A stretch of DNA of 5,678 nt from Nitrospira sp. Lineage in GTDB: Bacteria > Nitrospirota > Nitrospiria > Nitrospirales > Nitrospiraceae. The DNA is taken from positions 1-5,678 of the forward strand of contig JAKDNQ010000153.1 of the NCBI GenBank assembly GCA_030456405.1, written 5' to 3'. Below, one piece after another: positions 1 to 5,678 of the stretch. The position numbers and the translations under genes are program-made. A model generated the notes under the pieces. That model was given only the letters and a program-made list of their open reading frames with translations, had not been told where the DNA came from and searched no databases. Each line of letters begins with the position of its first letter. Within the stretch, counting starts at the first letter, position 1.

Positions 1-286
1 GATTTTTCTTTGCCAGAACGGGCAAGGCGGTCGGGGATTCAGTGGCTATCCGGCGACATTCGGCCCGGACTCTAACGAGGCCGCTGAAAAAAGCGTATGG
101 ATCTCGGTGTGGGTAGATGACGTTGACGCGCTTCATCAACGTTGCCTTGACCAAGGGATTGAGGTGACTTGGCCTCCTACAGACATGCCGTGGAATGTTC
201 GAGAGATGCATGTCCGCCATCCAGATGGACATGTGTTTAGAGTGAGCCGGGGAATTGAAAGCCAAGGCGACACGTCGAGGCATTAG
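1..286 (+). CDS. VOC family / bleomycin-resistance-like protein, C-terminal part (5' end outside window)
   Basis: The frame starting at base 2 is open from the left edge to a TAG at 284-286 and gives 94 visible residues. They begin with a Cys-Gln-Asn-Gly-Gln-Gly-Gly-Arg run, then a VSVW-like strand with 'VDDVDALH', a helix, and the ending 'WNVREMHVRHPDGHVFRVS'. This is the second beta-alpha-beta-beta-beta module of the vicinal oxygen chelate (VOC, glyoxalase/bleomycin resistance) fold; the 'VREMHVRHPDGH' block is typical of the bleomycin-binding subgroup. The residue after the PDGH turn where metal-dependent VOC enzymes carry a Glu is Arg here, which favours a ligand-binding or sequestering role over metal-dependent catalysis (inference). 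A tail of about ten polar residues follows the fold. The methyltransferase gene lies 57 bases downstream on the same strand, so the two may be co-transcribed. Exact substrate unknown. Confidence 0.8.
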   Translation, partial: IFLCQNGQGGRGFSGYPATFGPDSNEAAEKSVWISVWVDDVDALHQRCLDQGIEVTWPPTDMPWNVREMHVRHPDGHVFRVSRGIESQGDTSRH

Positions 287-343
287 CCCGCTTCGGGTAG
301 CCGGCGGATGGCAACCCTAATTGAGTATTTGAGGACAGGGGGA

Positions 344-1069
344 ATGAAATCAACAGTTGATCAAATCCGGGAGCGCTTCGATCGAGATGTCGAACGCTTC
401 TCGAATCTTGAGACCGGACAGACAGCGACCATGGACGCACCGCTAATGCTAGAGCTGATCGCAGGCGTTGCGATTGCCATGAATCCGTTTGCATCGGATC
501 TACTCGACATCGGATGCGGCGCGGGGAACTACTGTCTGAAGCTTTTGCAGCACATTCCAGCCCTCAACGTCATGCTCGTTGATCTGTCTCAGCCAATGCT
601 GGAGCGTGCTGTGCAGAGGGTTCAGCCCGCGACAACCGGCCTGGTGCAGGCCATGCAAGCCGACATTCGGGATCTCGACCTCGGCGAGTCCAAATTCGAC
701 ATCATTGTTGCAGCGGCTGTGTTTCATCACTTGCGCGAGGATGATGACTGGAGAAGCGTCTTCAGGAAGTGTCACGCGGCGCTTCGGCCAGGCGGCTCGA
801 TATGGATTTCAGATCTCGTGACGCATTCAAACCAGAAGGTACAGGCAGTGATGTGGGAGCGGTATGGAACGTATCTGGAGCAGTTGAGTGGACCGGAGTA
901 CCGGGAGAAAGTGTTCGCCTACATTGAACAGGAAGATACTCCTCGGTCGGTGGGGTACCAAGTCGAGTTGCTGCGGGAGGTCGGCTTCCGGGATGTCGAG
1001 ATACTGCACAAGAACGGCTGCTTTGCTGCCTTCGGCGGCGTGAAGGGAACTCGCAGCGGCACGGGCTAA
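344..1069 (+). CDS. class I SAM-dependent methyltransferase
   Basis: A 241-residue protein with a Rossmann-type methyltransferase core. Motif I is 'LDIGCGAGN' (residues 54-62), the ribose-binding acidic residue is in 'LVDLS' (Asp80), 'ADIRDLD' lies near 106-112, motif II is 'FDIIVAAAVFHHL' (118-130) and motif III is 'LRPGGSIWISDL' (147-158). The segment from 160 to 233 is a helical lid typical of small-molecule methyltransferases. The start at 344 is preferred because GAGGA (331-335) sits 8 bases upstream and because the 'MKSTVDQIRERFDRDVERFSNLETG' opening is how I recall relatives beginning. An in-frame ATG at 308 would add 12 residues but has no clear ribosome binding site. The natural substrate cannot be deduced; these proteins are usually annotated only to family level. 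The last eight residues (KGTRSGTG) look like a non-homologous extension running into the inverted-repeat element that starts at the stop codon. Confidence 0.88.
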   Translation: MKSTVDQIRERFDRDVERFSNLETGQTATMDAPLMLELIAGVAIAMNPFASDLLDIGCGAGNYCLKLLQHIPALNVMLVDLSQPMLERAVQRVQPATTGLVQAMQADIRDLDLGESKFDIIVAAAVFHHLREDDDWRSVFRKCHAALRPGGSIWISDLVTHSNQKVQAVMWERYGTYLEQLSGPEYREKVFAYIEQEDTPRSVGYQVELLREVGFRDVEILHKNGCFAAFGGVKGTRSGTG

Positions 1070-1173
1070 CCACGCAACCAACAGGACAAAAGCAACCACG
1101 CCGGCTTATCTCTTGGCGTTTTCTGTAGCTCTTCGGCGGCGTGGTTGCTTGCCGGTTATCGCGAACGTTCGGC
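1064..1173 (+). repeat. attC-like imperfect palindrome with a perfect 14-bp inverted repeat
   Basis: AAGCAACCACGCCG at 1090-1103 is the exact reverse complement of CGGCGTGGTTGCTT at 1137-1150, with a 33-base loop. Outside the arms, GGCTAAC (1064-1070, overlapping the methyltransferase stop) and GTTCGGC (1167-1173) each differ by one base from the integron attC core consensuses RYYYAAC and GTTRRRY, and they can pair at 5 of 7 positions. The total span of 110 bases lies within the size range of attC sites. No T-run follows the right arm, so it does not look like an intrinsic terminator. Seen directly: the inverted repeat. Inferred: the attC interpretation, weakened because no second matching site is recognisable after the next gene and no integrase is in view. 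It may instead be a REP/MITE-type palindrome or an RNA structure between the genes. Confidence 0.45.
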
Positions 1174-1201
1174 CGCTTAGTGTGTATGACGGAAACCTGA
1201 G

Positions 1202-1206
1202 AGGAG
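1202..1206 (+). promoter_or_regulatory. ribosome binding site of the NTF2-like gene
   Basis: AGGAG ends six bases before the ATG at 1213. It fixes the start of the NTF2-like gene and shows that this gene has its own translation signal rather than relying on coupling across the palindrome upstream. Confidence 0.7.
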
Positions 1207-1212
1207 AAGGAT

Positions 1213-1638
<426 letters not shown>

Positions 1639-1706
1639 TCAAGTGCGCCATCGGCCACGACCAAGCCTCTATGCGGTTGGTCCTGGTTGCACACATAGCC
1701 TCTACG

Positions 1707-1872
1707 CCGCCGCTCCAACACCAGGAGCGCGCGCTTCTTCGCCAAACCGCCGACGTAGCCGGTCAGCGCGCCGTTCAAGCCGACTATGCGATAACAGGCC
1801 ACGATGCCGCTCCCGCAGCCCGCGCACTGCCTGGACGGCCCGCGCGCCGCGCCAGTTCCGACGGCTGGCTCG
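1707..1872 (-). pseudogene. remnant of an O6-alkylguanine-DNA alkyltransferase (Ogt/MGMT) C-terminal domain
   Basis: Read on the minus strand, about 37 residues ending near 1710 ('GIVACYRIVGLNGALTGYVGGLAKKRALLVLER') match the hallmark MGMT/Ogt segment 'IPCHRVVGSNGSLTGYxGGLxRKRALLxLE'. Immediately upstream another frame reads 'GARAVQAVRG', which matches the preceding helix ('GAARAV...') of the same family. The 37 bases between the Ala-Val and the Cys codon are about five bases short of the family spacing, so a frameshifting deletion joins the two parts. The active-site PCHR has become ACYR: Cys (1794-1796) is kept but Pro and His are lost. The N-terminal domain and the earlier part of the C-terminal domain are absent, since the intact VOC gene ends at 1896. 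Functional enzymes transfer the alkyl group from O6-alkylguanine to this Cys; this copy is almost certainly dead. Confidence 0.62.
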
Positions 1873-1895
1873 TTCCAGAGCCGCGTGAGCAAAGT

Positions 1896-2375
1896 TTACG
1901 CACTGCCCTGCTGTTTCATGAAAGCCTCGGCACGTTTCGCCATCTCATCGGGCGGCACGTCTTCCACATGCGTCGCGAAGTGCCATTGGTGCCCGAAGGG
2001 ATCTTCGAGACTACCGGCGCGGTCGCCGTAAAATTTGTTTTCGACCGGTCTGGCCAGCTTCGCACCGGCATCGATGGCTCGCTTGATGAATTGATCAACG
2101 TCCGGGACATAAATCATCATGCTCACCGGTGACCCTCCGTAAGCCTGCGGGCTCTTGCAATTCATCTCAGGGAACTCGTCGGCCAGCATGATGATCGCCT
2201 TGCCGATCTTGATTTCCGCGTGTCCGACCGTTCCTCCGGGAGCCGGGATGCGCATGATCTCCGTCGCTCCGAAGGCCTTCTTATAAAACTCTAGGGCACC
2301 GGTGGCGCCTTTAATGACCAGATAGGGCGTCGCGCCTTCATAGCCTTCTGGGATGGCTTTCACTGTATCTGACAT
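1896..2375 (-). CDS. VOC family protein, PhnB-like (glyoxalase/bleomycin resistance fold)
   Basis: A 159-residue single-chain VOC protein opening with 'PEGYEGATPYLVIKGATGALEFYKKAFGA', the standard first beta-alpha element of PhnB/YdhR-like VOC proteins. It then shows 'GTVGHAEIKIGKAIIMLADEFPE' (47-70), 'PVSMMIYVPDVDQFIKRAIDAGAKL' (83-107) and the closing 'GDRAGSLEDPFGHQWHFATHVEDV' (117-140). His52 in the GHAEI strand and Glu124 in SLEDPFG sit where metal ligands are found in related proteins. The C-terminal 20 residues (PPDEMAKRAEAFMKQQG) form the helix usual in this subgroup. Despite the PhnB label, such proteins are not proven demethylases; the substrate is unknown. The start is fixed by a perfect AAAGGAGGT ending five bases before the ATG. 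It lies 102 bases downstream of the MBL-fold gene on the same strand, with a possible promoter of its own in that gap. Confidence 0.9.
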   Translation of the reverse strand: MSDTVKAIPEGYEGATPYLVIKGATGALEFYKKAFGATEIMRIPAPGGTVGHAEIKIGKAIIMLADEFPEMNCKSPQAYGGSPVSMMIYVPDVDQFIKRAIDAGAKLARPVENKFYGDRAGSLEDPFGHQWHFATHVEDVPPDEMAKRAEAFMKQQGSA

Positions 2376-2380
2376 GAACG

Positions 2381-2389
2381 ACCTCCTTT
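2381..2389 (-). promoter_or_regulatory. strong Shine-Dalgarno sequence of the PhnB-like VOC gene
   Basis: On the minus strand AAAGGAGGT lies five bases upstream of the ATG ending at 2375. It is a near-perfect complement to the 16S rRNA 3' end, the best-matched ribosome binding site in the window, and implies efficient translation. Confidence 0.8.
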
Positions 2390-2417
2390 GTAAAAAACGG
2401 AGCGATGCTGATATCCG

Positions 2418-2423
2418 ATTATA
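2418..2423 (-). promoter_or_regulatory. candidate -10 box (TATAAT) for the PhnB-like VOC gene
   Basis: A perfect TATAAT on the minus strand lies 42 bases upstream of the VOC start codon in the 102-base gap after the MBL-fold gene. The expected -35 position (about 2441-2447) reads ACGCCA or CACGCC, a poor match to TTGACA, so any promoter here is either weak, activator-dependent or recognised by another sigma factor. The call rests on the -10 match and position only. Confidence 0.35.
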
Positions 2424-2477
2424 ACGGCCTATATCGCTTGTGGCGTGTTTCGCTCAGCTCCTCATTGAGGAAAACTT

Positions 2478-3218
2478 CTATGGGCTCTCGGGTCCAAGAA
2501 TCTCCCGCAGGGTGGCCGCCAAGTCACGCAATGCCCGTTCGCCGTTTCCCACGAATGAAGATCCCTGCATGAGCGCCCATCGTGCCGGTAGAAGATCGGC
2601 CAAGCCGTGCAGGATCGGTTCGGTCAGCGGCGTATAGGGATAGGTGTTCGCGAACGGGCCTTGCTGACTCTTGATCAATTCCCGCCTTGCGCGATCGACG
2701 ATGTCCGATTCGGTGAACGCCTCAACGTCTCCTTCATGGGTGAATAGATCCGAGCACAACAACGTGTGCGTGACTTCTTCGAACAGCAGGTGTGCTTCCC
2801 AGTTATGCGGCACATGCGGTGTCTGGCGGAATCGAAAACGATACTTCCCAGTTTTGAGTACCTCATCGTGCGCGAGCACCAGCGCCGGACGAATAGAAAA
2901 GTCGTTCACGCTGACAAGGGCTCCGACCAGCCCGCACAGCGGCTCAGCGCGTGGCGCCACGCTCAACCATTCGTTCAGCGCTCCACATTCGTCGGCTTCG
3001 AAATGGCTGAACGAGATCCAACGAAGCGTCGACGGGTCAATGACACGCGCGACCGCATCACGCACAAGCGGGAACATCTGTTTCATGCCGGTGTGAAACA
3101 ATAGCGGCTCCTGGTCTTTGATCAGGAAGTGGTTGAACCGGAGGTTGAATTCAGGAACATAGATCGAAATTGCATACAGGTCGGGGACAATCTCCTCCAC
3201 TCTCGCCATATCCTTCAT
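2478..3218 (-). CDS. MBL-fold / ODP-type (flavodiiron-like) protein with altered metal site
   Basis: A 246-residue protein resembling the metallo-beta-lactamase-like diiron domain of flavodiiron (A-type flavo)proteins but without the flavodoxin domain. Strand '[16 protein letters not shown]' (30-45) is followed by the ligand motif 'SHFEADECG' (71-79: His72, Glu74, Asp76). '[16 protein letters not shown]' supplies His135/His138, 'LLCSDLF' supplies Asp157, and 'ALMQGSSF' (215-222) aligns with the last ligand segment, which in relatives I recall reads M-H-G-S. Here it is Gln218. The family binds diiron and reduces O2 or NO, or is a plain oxygen sensor; this stand-alone form is uncharacterised as far as I know, and the missing His makes activity uncertain. 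The start at 3218 has AGGAG six bases upstream. The next gene on the strand is the PhnB-like VOC gene. Confidence 0.83.
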   Translation of the reverse strand: MKDMARVEEIVPDLYAISIYVPEFNLRFNHFLIKDQEPLLFHTGMKQMFPLVRDAVARVIDPSTLRWISFSHFEADECGALNEWLSVAPRAEPLCGLVGALVSVNDFSIRPALVLAHDEVLKTGKYRFRFRQTPHVPHNWEAHLLFEEVTHTLLCSDLFTHEGDVEAFTESDIVDRARRELIKSQQGPFANTYPYTPLTEPILHGLADLLPARWALMQGSSFVGNGERALRDLAATLREILGPESP

Positions 3219-3491
3219 CGCGACTCCTGTTTACGAAACCATCGATCCATCATGCATGCCGGGCGATTCCTCCTTGACTCTTCACATGACCATGCCGCCG
3301 CCAAAGAGCAGAGAGAAGAGTGGAACCTGTAACGGCGCGCGGACGAGGCCTTTAAACACAGACTCCCGTCCCACTTGTTCCGACCCATGGGATGGCTCAG
3401 CGTGTCCGGGGACAGCAACTCGAGCGATGCGCGTCGCCCCTCAGCGCATCCTACGCCGGCCATTGTTCCTCTCGCCTGCGGCGTGGGCTTG
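3219..3491. other. 273-base stretch without a convincing gene
   Basis: This gap separates the envelope-gene cluster from the MBL-fold gene; both are on the minus strand. Reading frames through it are low-complexity Arg/Ser/Pro-rich translations with no family resemblance. It should contain the promoter of the MBL-fold gene, but I see no clear -35/-10 pair. Short palindromes are present: CCCATGGG (3384-3391) and a TGTCC/GGACA pair (3403-3414). None has a T-run that would make a terminator for the 96-residue protein gene upstream. Confidence 0.5.
3231..3257 (-). other. possible nine-codon leader ORF upstream of the MBL-fold gene
   Basis: On the minus strand, AAGGAGG (3269-3275) lies 11 bases before an ATG at 3257. 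The frame reads M-H-D-G-S-M-V-S and stops with TAA at 3231-3233, 12 bases before the MBL-fold start codon. It is in the same frame as that gene but cut off by the stop, so it cannot be an N-terminal extension. It could be a leader peptide that couples translation, or a chance alignment. No attenuator structure was recognised. Confidence 0.2.
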
Positions 3492-3782
3492 TCAGGGCTT
3501 GGGGCAGGAAGTATCCAGCTTCTTCGAGGCCTGGTCCAGAGCCTTGCCCTTGGCGGTCTTGTAGAACTCCATCGGCTGCTTGCGCAGAAACGCAAACGCG
3601 GCTTCGTAATCGGGCAGCTGTTTCTGGATGTCGTTGATGCGCTTGCCGTACTCCATCACTTTGCGGCTATCCTGCTTCATCTGCGCCGGGATGCTCTTGC
3701 TCATGAAATCCTGCGTCTCGCAGTACAGCGCCTTCGTGTTCGCCCCTTCGCGCGTCGCAACGATGTCATTGTTCTCGCCCAT
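3492..3782 (-). CDS. small protein of unknown function, 96 residues
   Basis: I do not recognise a family. The frame ends at TGA (3492-3494) and the protein is hydrophilic, Lys/Gln-rich and predicted mostly helical ('MKQDSRKVMEYGKRINDIQKQLPDYEAAFAFLRKQPMEFYKTAKGKALDQASKKLD'). It has two cysteines, Cys21 and Cys93 near the C-terminus (TSCPKP), which could form a disulfide if exported. The chosen ATG at 3782 lacks a Shine-Dalgarno. A later ATG at 3704 (MSKSIPAQ) has AGGA four bases upstream and is an alternative. Upstream of 3782 the frame stays open to 3932 but overlaps the lipoprotein gene and has no coding character. There is no signal peptide, which is odd given its exported neighbours; the gene may be a truncated form of an exported protein. 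It follows the lipoprotein gene after 55 bases. Confidence 0.55.
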   Translation of the reverse strand: MGENNDIVATREGANTKALYCETQDFMSKSIPAQMKQDSRKVMEYGKRINDIQKQLPDYEAAFAFLRKQPMEFYKTAKGKALDQASKKLDTSCPKP

Positions 3783-3806
3783 TGTTGTGCGCTCGTTGTT
3801 TTCGCG

Positions 3807-3822
3807 ACCCCATCTCAGGGGT
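3807..3822 (-). other. small stem-loop between the lipoprotein and the 96-residue protein gene
   Basis: ACCCC (3807-3811) and GGGGT (3818-3822) pair around a six-base loop in the 55-base intergenic gap. No T-run follows on the minus strand, so it is unlikely to be an intrinsic terminator. It could stabilise or process a shared transcript. Confidence 0.3.
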
Positions 3823-3837
3823 GGGCCTGACTCGGCA

Positions 3838-4290
3838 TCAGTCGATGATCTCCACGGGTTGTCCAGATGCCTGCGCTCGACGGAGACACCCGGCATCCGT
3901 GGCCTTGCACCGAAGGATGCCGTCATCGACAATCTTCACCTTCTTGCCCGATTGCTTGGCTTCATCCAAACAGGCCTTGTCGGCTGCGGCGCACTTCATA
4001 ACATCGGGCGAGTCCTCCGATCCAGCGAACACGACTTTCTTCCCCGCCTCTTTGGCTTTGTTCAAGCACTCCGAATCGGTAGCCGCGCAGACAACGGAGT
4101 CTTCCGCCTTATTGATGGACTTGTTGATTCCTTGGCCGATCCGCTGGTTGATGCGCTGTTCGACCTGCCGCTCGGCGCTCCGGGAGGTTCGATCCATAAG
4201 TTGATCCACGTACTTATCGGAACAGCCGGATATCGACACAGACAACACTCCCAGCCCGATCAGGCTACACAGGACCATATACCGATTCAT
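3838..4290 (-). CDS. lipoprotein with three Cys-pair repeats, unknown function
   Basis: A 150-residue protein. The signal peptide MNRYMVLCSLIGLGVLSVSISG ends in a lipobox I-S-G-C, with Cys23 as the lipidated residue, predicting an outer-membrane lipoprotein (Asp is not at +2; Ser is). Residues 24-65 form a charged, probably amphipathic helical region. Residues 68-150 are three tandem units of the pattern C-x6-C-L-x2-A-x3-G-x2-V, at Cys68/Cys75, Cys100/Cys107 and Cys128/Cys135. Each unit thus carries one cysteine pair that could form a disulfide or bind metal. The start at 4290 is chosen because a GAGGGGAGGGG stretch precedes it; an in-frame ATG at 4308 would add six residues and has no ribosome binding site. 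The gene begins 42 bases after the stop of the DUF4412-like gene, suggesting one transcript. I do not recognise a named family. Confidence 0.75.
   Translation of the reverse strand: MNRYMVLCSLIGLGVLSVSISGCSDKYVDQLMDRTSRSAERQVEQRINQRIGQGINKSINKAEDSVVCAATDSECLNKAKEAGKKVVFAGSEDSPDVMKCAAADKACLDEAKQSGKKVKIVDDGILRCKATDAGCLRRAQASGQPVEIID
3841..4089 (-). repeat. three tandem protein-level repeats in the lipoprotein
   Basis: The units run from Cys68 (32 residues to the next unit), from Cys100 (28 residues) and from Cys128 (23 residues, to the C-terminus). Aligned cores are 'CAATDSECLNKAKEAGKKV', 'CAAADKACLDEAKQSGKKV' and 'CKATDAGCLRRAQASGQPV'. They share C-x2-x-D-x2-C-L-x2-A-x3-G-x2-V with strong identity, so they arose by internal duplication. 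The first two are closer to each other than to the third. Confidence 0.75.
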
Positions 4291-4332
4291 AGACGCCCCT
4301 CCCCTCATCGTGAAACGATCCCCCGCTTTGTG

Positions 4333-5175
4333 CTACTGAGTCGGTGAATCGTTCTTTGGTTTGAATTGTTCCTGCAGCTGCTTCATCGACTCCATCATCT
4401 GGCTGGAGTCTTTCCCCTGAAACTGCTCCCGCATCTGTTCCGCCTCCCTCATCTCTTCCTGCGTCAAGGGCTTGCCTTTCTTCTTCCGCGTCGACGTCCG
4501 GCCGGACCCTTGCTGCCGAAGCTCTCGGAGTGCCTGCATCGGATCGGTTCCTTCGACCACCCGTGTGCCGGCATCCAGCGAGGTGATCCCGGCCGGAACC
4601 GGCCCGATCTTGATGGCCGTAGCGGTCTGCCGAACCTCCATGCCCGGCATCCCGGCTTTCGTCCACAACGCCAACCAGTCGGGGGTGACACAGGTCGTGG
4701 CCATGAACTGCTTCATTTCCCAAATCTCGCAGGTCAGGCCGAGCGCCTTGTCCTTGCCTGTCACCGTCCCTCCCATGGCCTTCATGAAATCTGTACCGGA
4801 CTTGATCCGATCAAGATCGCCTTGTTCAGCACGGGACGCAAACATCGGATTCTTCCGCTTGGTCGCCTCGTTCTTGGCAGGATCGAGCGTATAAATCCAG
4901 GGACCGTCCGTCAGGATGATCGTATCGTTCTGTTGCGCGATCCCTGCTATCTCCAGCTTGGTATGAGTTTCACGTCTCGTCTTATTGCCGTACTCCGTGA
5001 AGTAGAACGTCTCCGTGCCGGTCTGCCGTCCGGAGAGTTGGTACGTGATCTGCCCTTCCTTGACGTTGTAGAGCATCATCGCAGACCCATCTGCCGCACC
5101 GACAACCGCAGGCCACAAGGCAACGACTACCAGAAATAACCCTGTACAATTGTTCCGCACCCAATACGTCATCAT
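4333..5175 (-). CDS. exported protein resembling DUF4412 / LolA-like family
   Basis: A 280-residue protein with a Sec signal peptide (basic start, hydrophobic 'LFLVVVALWPAVVG', cleavage probably after Ala27 or Ala28). The mature part has beta-strand-rich segments ('GQITYQLSGRQTGTETFYFTEYGNKTRRET', 'DTIILTDGPWIYTLDPAKNEATKRKNP') that recall the half-barrel of LolA/LppX/DUF4412 proteins. It is followed by 'GKDKALGLTCEIWEMKQFMATTCVTPDWLALWTKAGMPG', where Cys149 and Cys162 may form a disulfide. From about residue 210 a Lys/Gln/Met/Glu-rich tail, probably coiled, replaces any globular domain. The family assignment is tentative. GGGAGGTGG abuts the tandem ATGs at 5175 and 5172; the second has better spacing. 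The gene follows the OmpA-like gene by 164 bases and precedes the lipoprotein gene by 42. A periplasmic role is inferred. Confidence 0.7.
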   Translation of the reverse strand: MMTYWVRNNCTGLFLVVVALWPAVVGAADGSAMMLYNVKEGQITYQLSGRQTGTETFYFTEYGNKTRRETHTKLEIAGIAQQNDTIILTDGPWIYTLDPAKNEATKRKNPMFASRAEQGDLDRIKSGTDFMKAMGGTVTGKDKALGLTCEIWEMKQFMATTCVTPDWLALWTKAGMPGMEVRQTATAIKIGPVPAGITSLDAGTRVVEGTDPMQALRELRQQGSGRTSTRKKKGKPLTQEEMREAEQMREQFQGKDSSQMMESMKQLQEQFKPKNDSPTQ

Positions 5176-5339
5176 CCACCTCCCATCTTGCCGGTATATA
5201 CAGGCCCTTCGTCACCCGACTCGGTCCCATTCTACTCAGGCAGCCTTCTCCTCAGAGAATCACAGGAGACGATGCGGGTCAAATATGTCGCCGTAGCCTG
5301 GGCCGCCATTGATCCCCTCAGGGCCTCAGTCTCCGCAAG
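5176..5339. other. 164-base intergenic region, OmpA-like to exported-protein gene
   Basis: It contains a perfect TTCTC/GAGAA stem with a four-base loop (5246-5259) and a GTATATAC palindrome (5194-5201) that could hold a -10 element for the minus-strand exported-protein gene. No matching -35 and no T-run terminator after the OmpA-like gene are visible, so whether the two genes share a transcript is open. Confidence 0.4.
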
Positions 5340-5678
5340 TTACCGTTCCACCAACTCGACACGGCGGTTTCGCGTCCGCCCGTCGTCGCTCTTGTTTGCG
5401 CGGGCAGGAGAGAGGGGTCCGACTCCATGCGCGGCAAGCCGCTCCGGCGCGATCTTGTAGTCGTTGACAAGCGCCGCGACAACGGCTGCGGCACGGTCCT
5501 TGGACAACTGCATGTTGTGCCCGAATTCTCCGGTGCCATCGGTGTGTCCGACGATGTAGGCCTTCAGCGCCGCATTGTCGGCGAGAAACGTCGCGATCGC
5601 ATCGAGCGCGGGCTTCGACTCCACCTTGATCGTCGCCTTGTCGGTGTCGAAGAAGATGCCGTCGAGGACGACACGCCC
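5340..5678 (-). CDS. OmpA-family protein, C-terminal peptidoglycan-binding domain (5' end outside window)
   Basis: The minus-strand frame is open from the right edge to a TAA at 5340-5342 and gives 112 residues. It starts in the domain with 'GRVVLDGIFFDTDKATIKVESKPALDAIATFL', then has the core 'YIVGHTDGTGEFGHNMQLSKDRAAAVVAALV' and ends with 'LAAHGVGPLSPARANKSDDGRTRNRRVELVER'. These are the OmpA/MotB/Pal C-terminal domain motifs. The Asp of HTD and the Arg in NRRVE are the usual contacts to the diaminopimelate of peptidoglycan. The protein stops right after the domain, as normal. The N-terminal part is out of view, so it may be a porin-like, lipoprotein or other anchored member. It is the first gene of the minus-strand envelope cluster visible here. 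Confidence 0.9.
   Translation of the reverse strand, partial: GRVVLDGIFFDTDKATIKVESKPALDAIATFLADNAALKAYIVGHTDGTGEFGHNMQLSKDRAAAVVAALVNDYKIAPERLAAHGVGPLSPARANKSDDGRTRNRRVELVER

Noticed and set aside
1090..1150. The perfect inverted repeat as a rho-independent terminator of the methyltransferase gene
   Set aside because: The loop is 33 bases and no T-run follows either arm, so it does not fit an intrinsic terminator.
1659..1682. GACCAA/TTGGTC short inverted repeat after the NTF2-like gene as a terminator or second attC site
   Set aside because: Only six base pairs with a 12-base loop, no T-run, and no core-site heptamers around it.
3215..3595. Minus-strand open frame of 126 residues across the intergenic stretch
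   Set aside because: It overlaps the 96-residue protein gene in another frame and is Arg/Ser/Pro-rich without recognisable features.
4366..5139. Plus-strand open frame of 257 residues opposite the exported-protein gene
   Set aside because: Antisense to a gene with a clear signal peptide and ribosome binding site; Leu/Arg/Pro-rich translation typical of a shadow frame.

Overview
The window reads as a fragment of a moderately GC-rich Gram-negative bacterial chromosome. The Gram-negative assignment rests on an OmpA-type peptidoglycan-binding domain, a lipobox lipoprotein and a Sec-type exported protein. The mix of families (VOC proteins, a class I methyltransferase, an ODP-type MBL protein) is reminiscent of environmental lineages such as Nitrospira, but that is a guess from family resemblance, not a demonstrated assignment.

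Plus-strand block (1-1638). The 3' end of a VOC/bleomycin-resistance-like gene (2-286) is followed by a class I SAM-dependent methyltransferase (344-1069) and a small NTF2/SnoaL-like protein (1213-1638). Between the last two lies a long perfect inverted repeat (arms 1090-1103 and 1137-1150). It is flanked by sequences resembling integron core sites, so 1064-1173 can be read as a degenerate attC-like site.

Convergence and accessory minus-strand block (1639-3218). Downstream of the NTF2-like gene, on the opposite strand, is an eroded remnant of an O6-alkylguanine-DNA alkyltransferase (Ogt/MGMT) with a frameshift and a damaged active-site motif. It lies just after the stop of an intact PhnB-like VOC gene (1896-2375, perfect Shine-Dalgarno). 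Upstream of that is an MBL-fold/ODP-type protein (2478-3218) with most diiron ligands but a Gln where family members usually have a His. A 273-base stretch (3219-3491) holds no convincing gene apart from a possible nine-codon leader.

Envelope block on the minus strand (3492-5678). In transcription order: an OmpA-family protein entering from beyond the right edge (5340-5678), an exported protein of LolA/DUF4412-like appearance (4333-5175), a lipoprotein with three Cys-pair repeats (3838-4290), and a small 96-residue protein of unknown function (3492-3782). The last three are spaced by about 42 and 55 bases and may be co-transcribed. The common theme is the periplasm and outer membrane; the function of the set is unknown. 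The lipoprotein repeats, the attC-like palindrome, the ogt remnant and the odd metal site in the MBL protein are the points most worth a second look.
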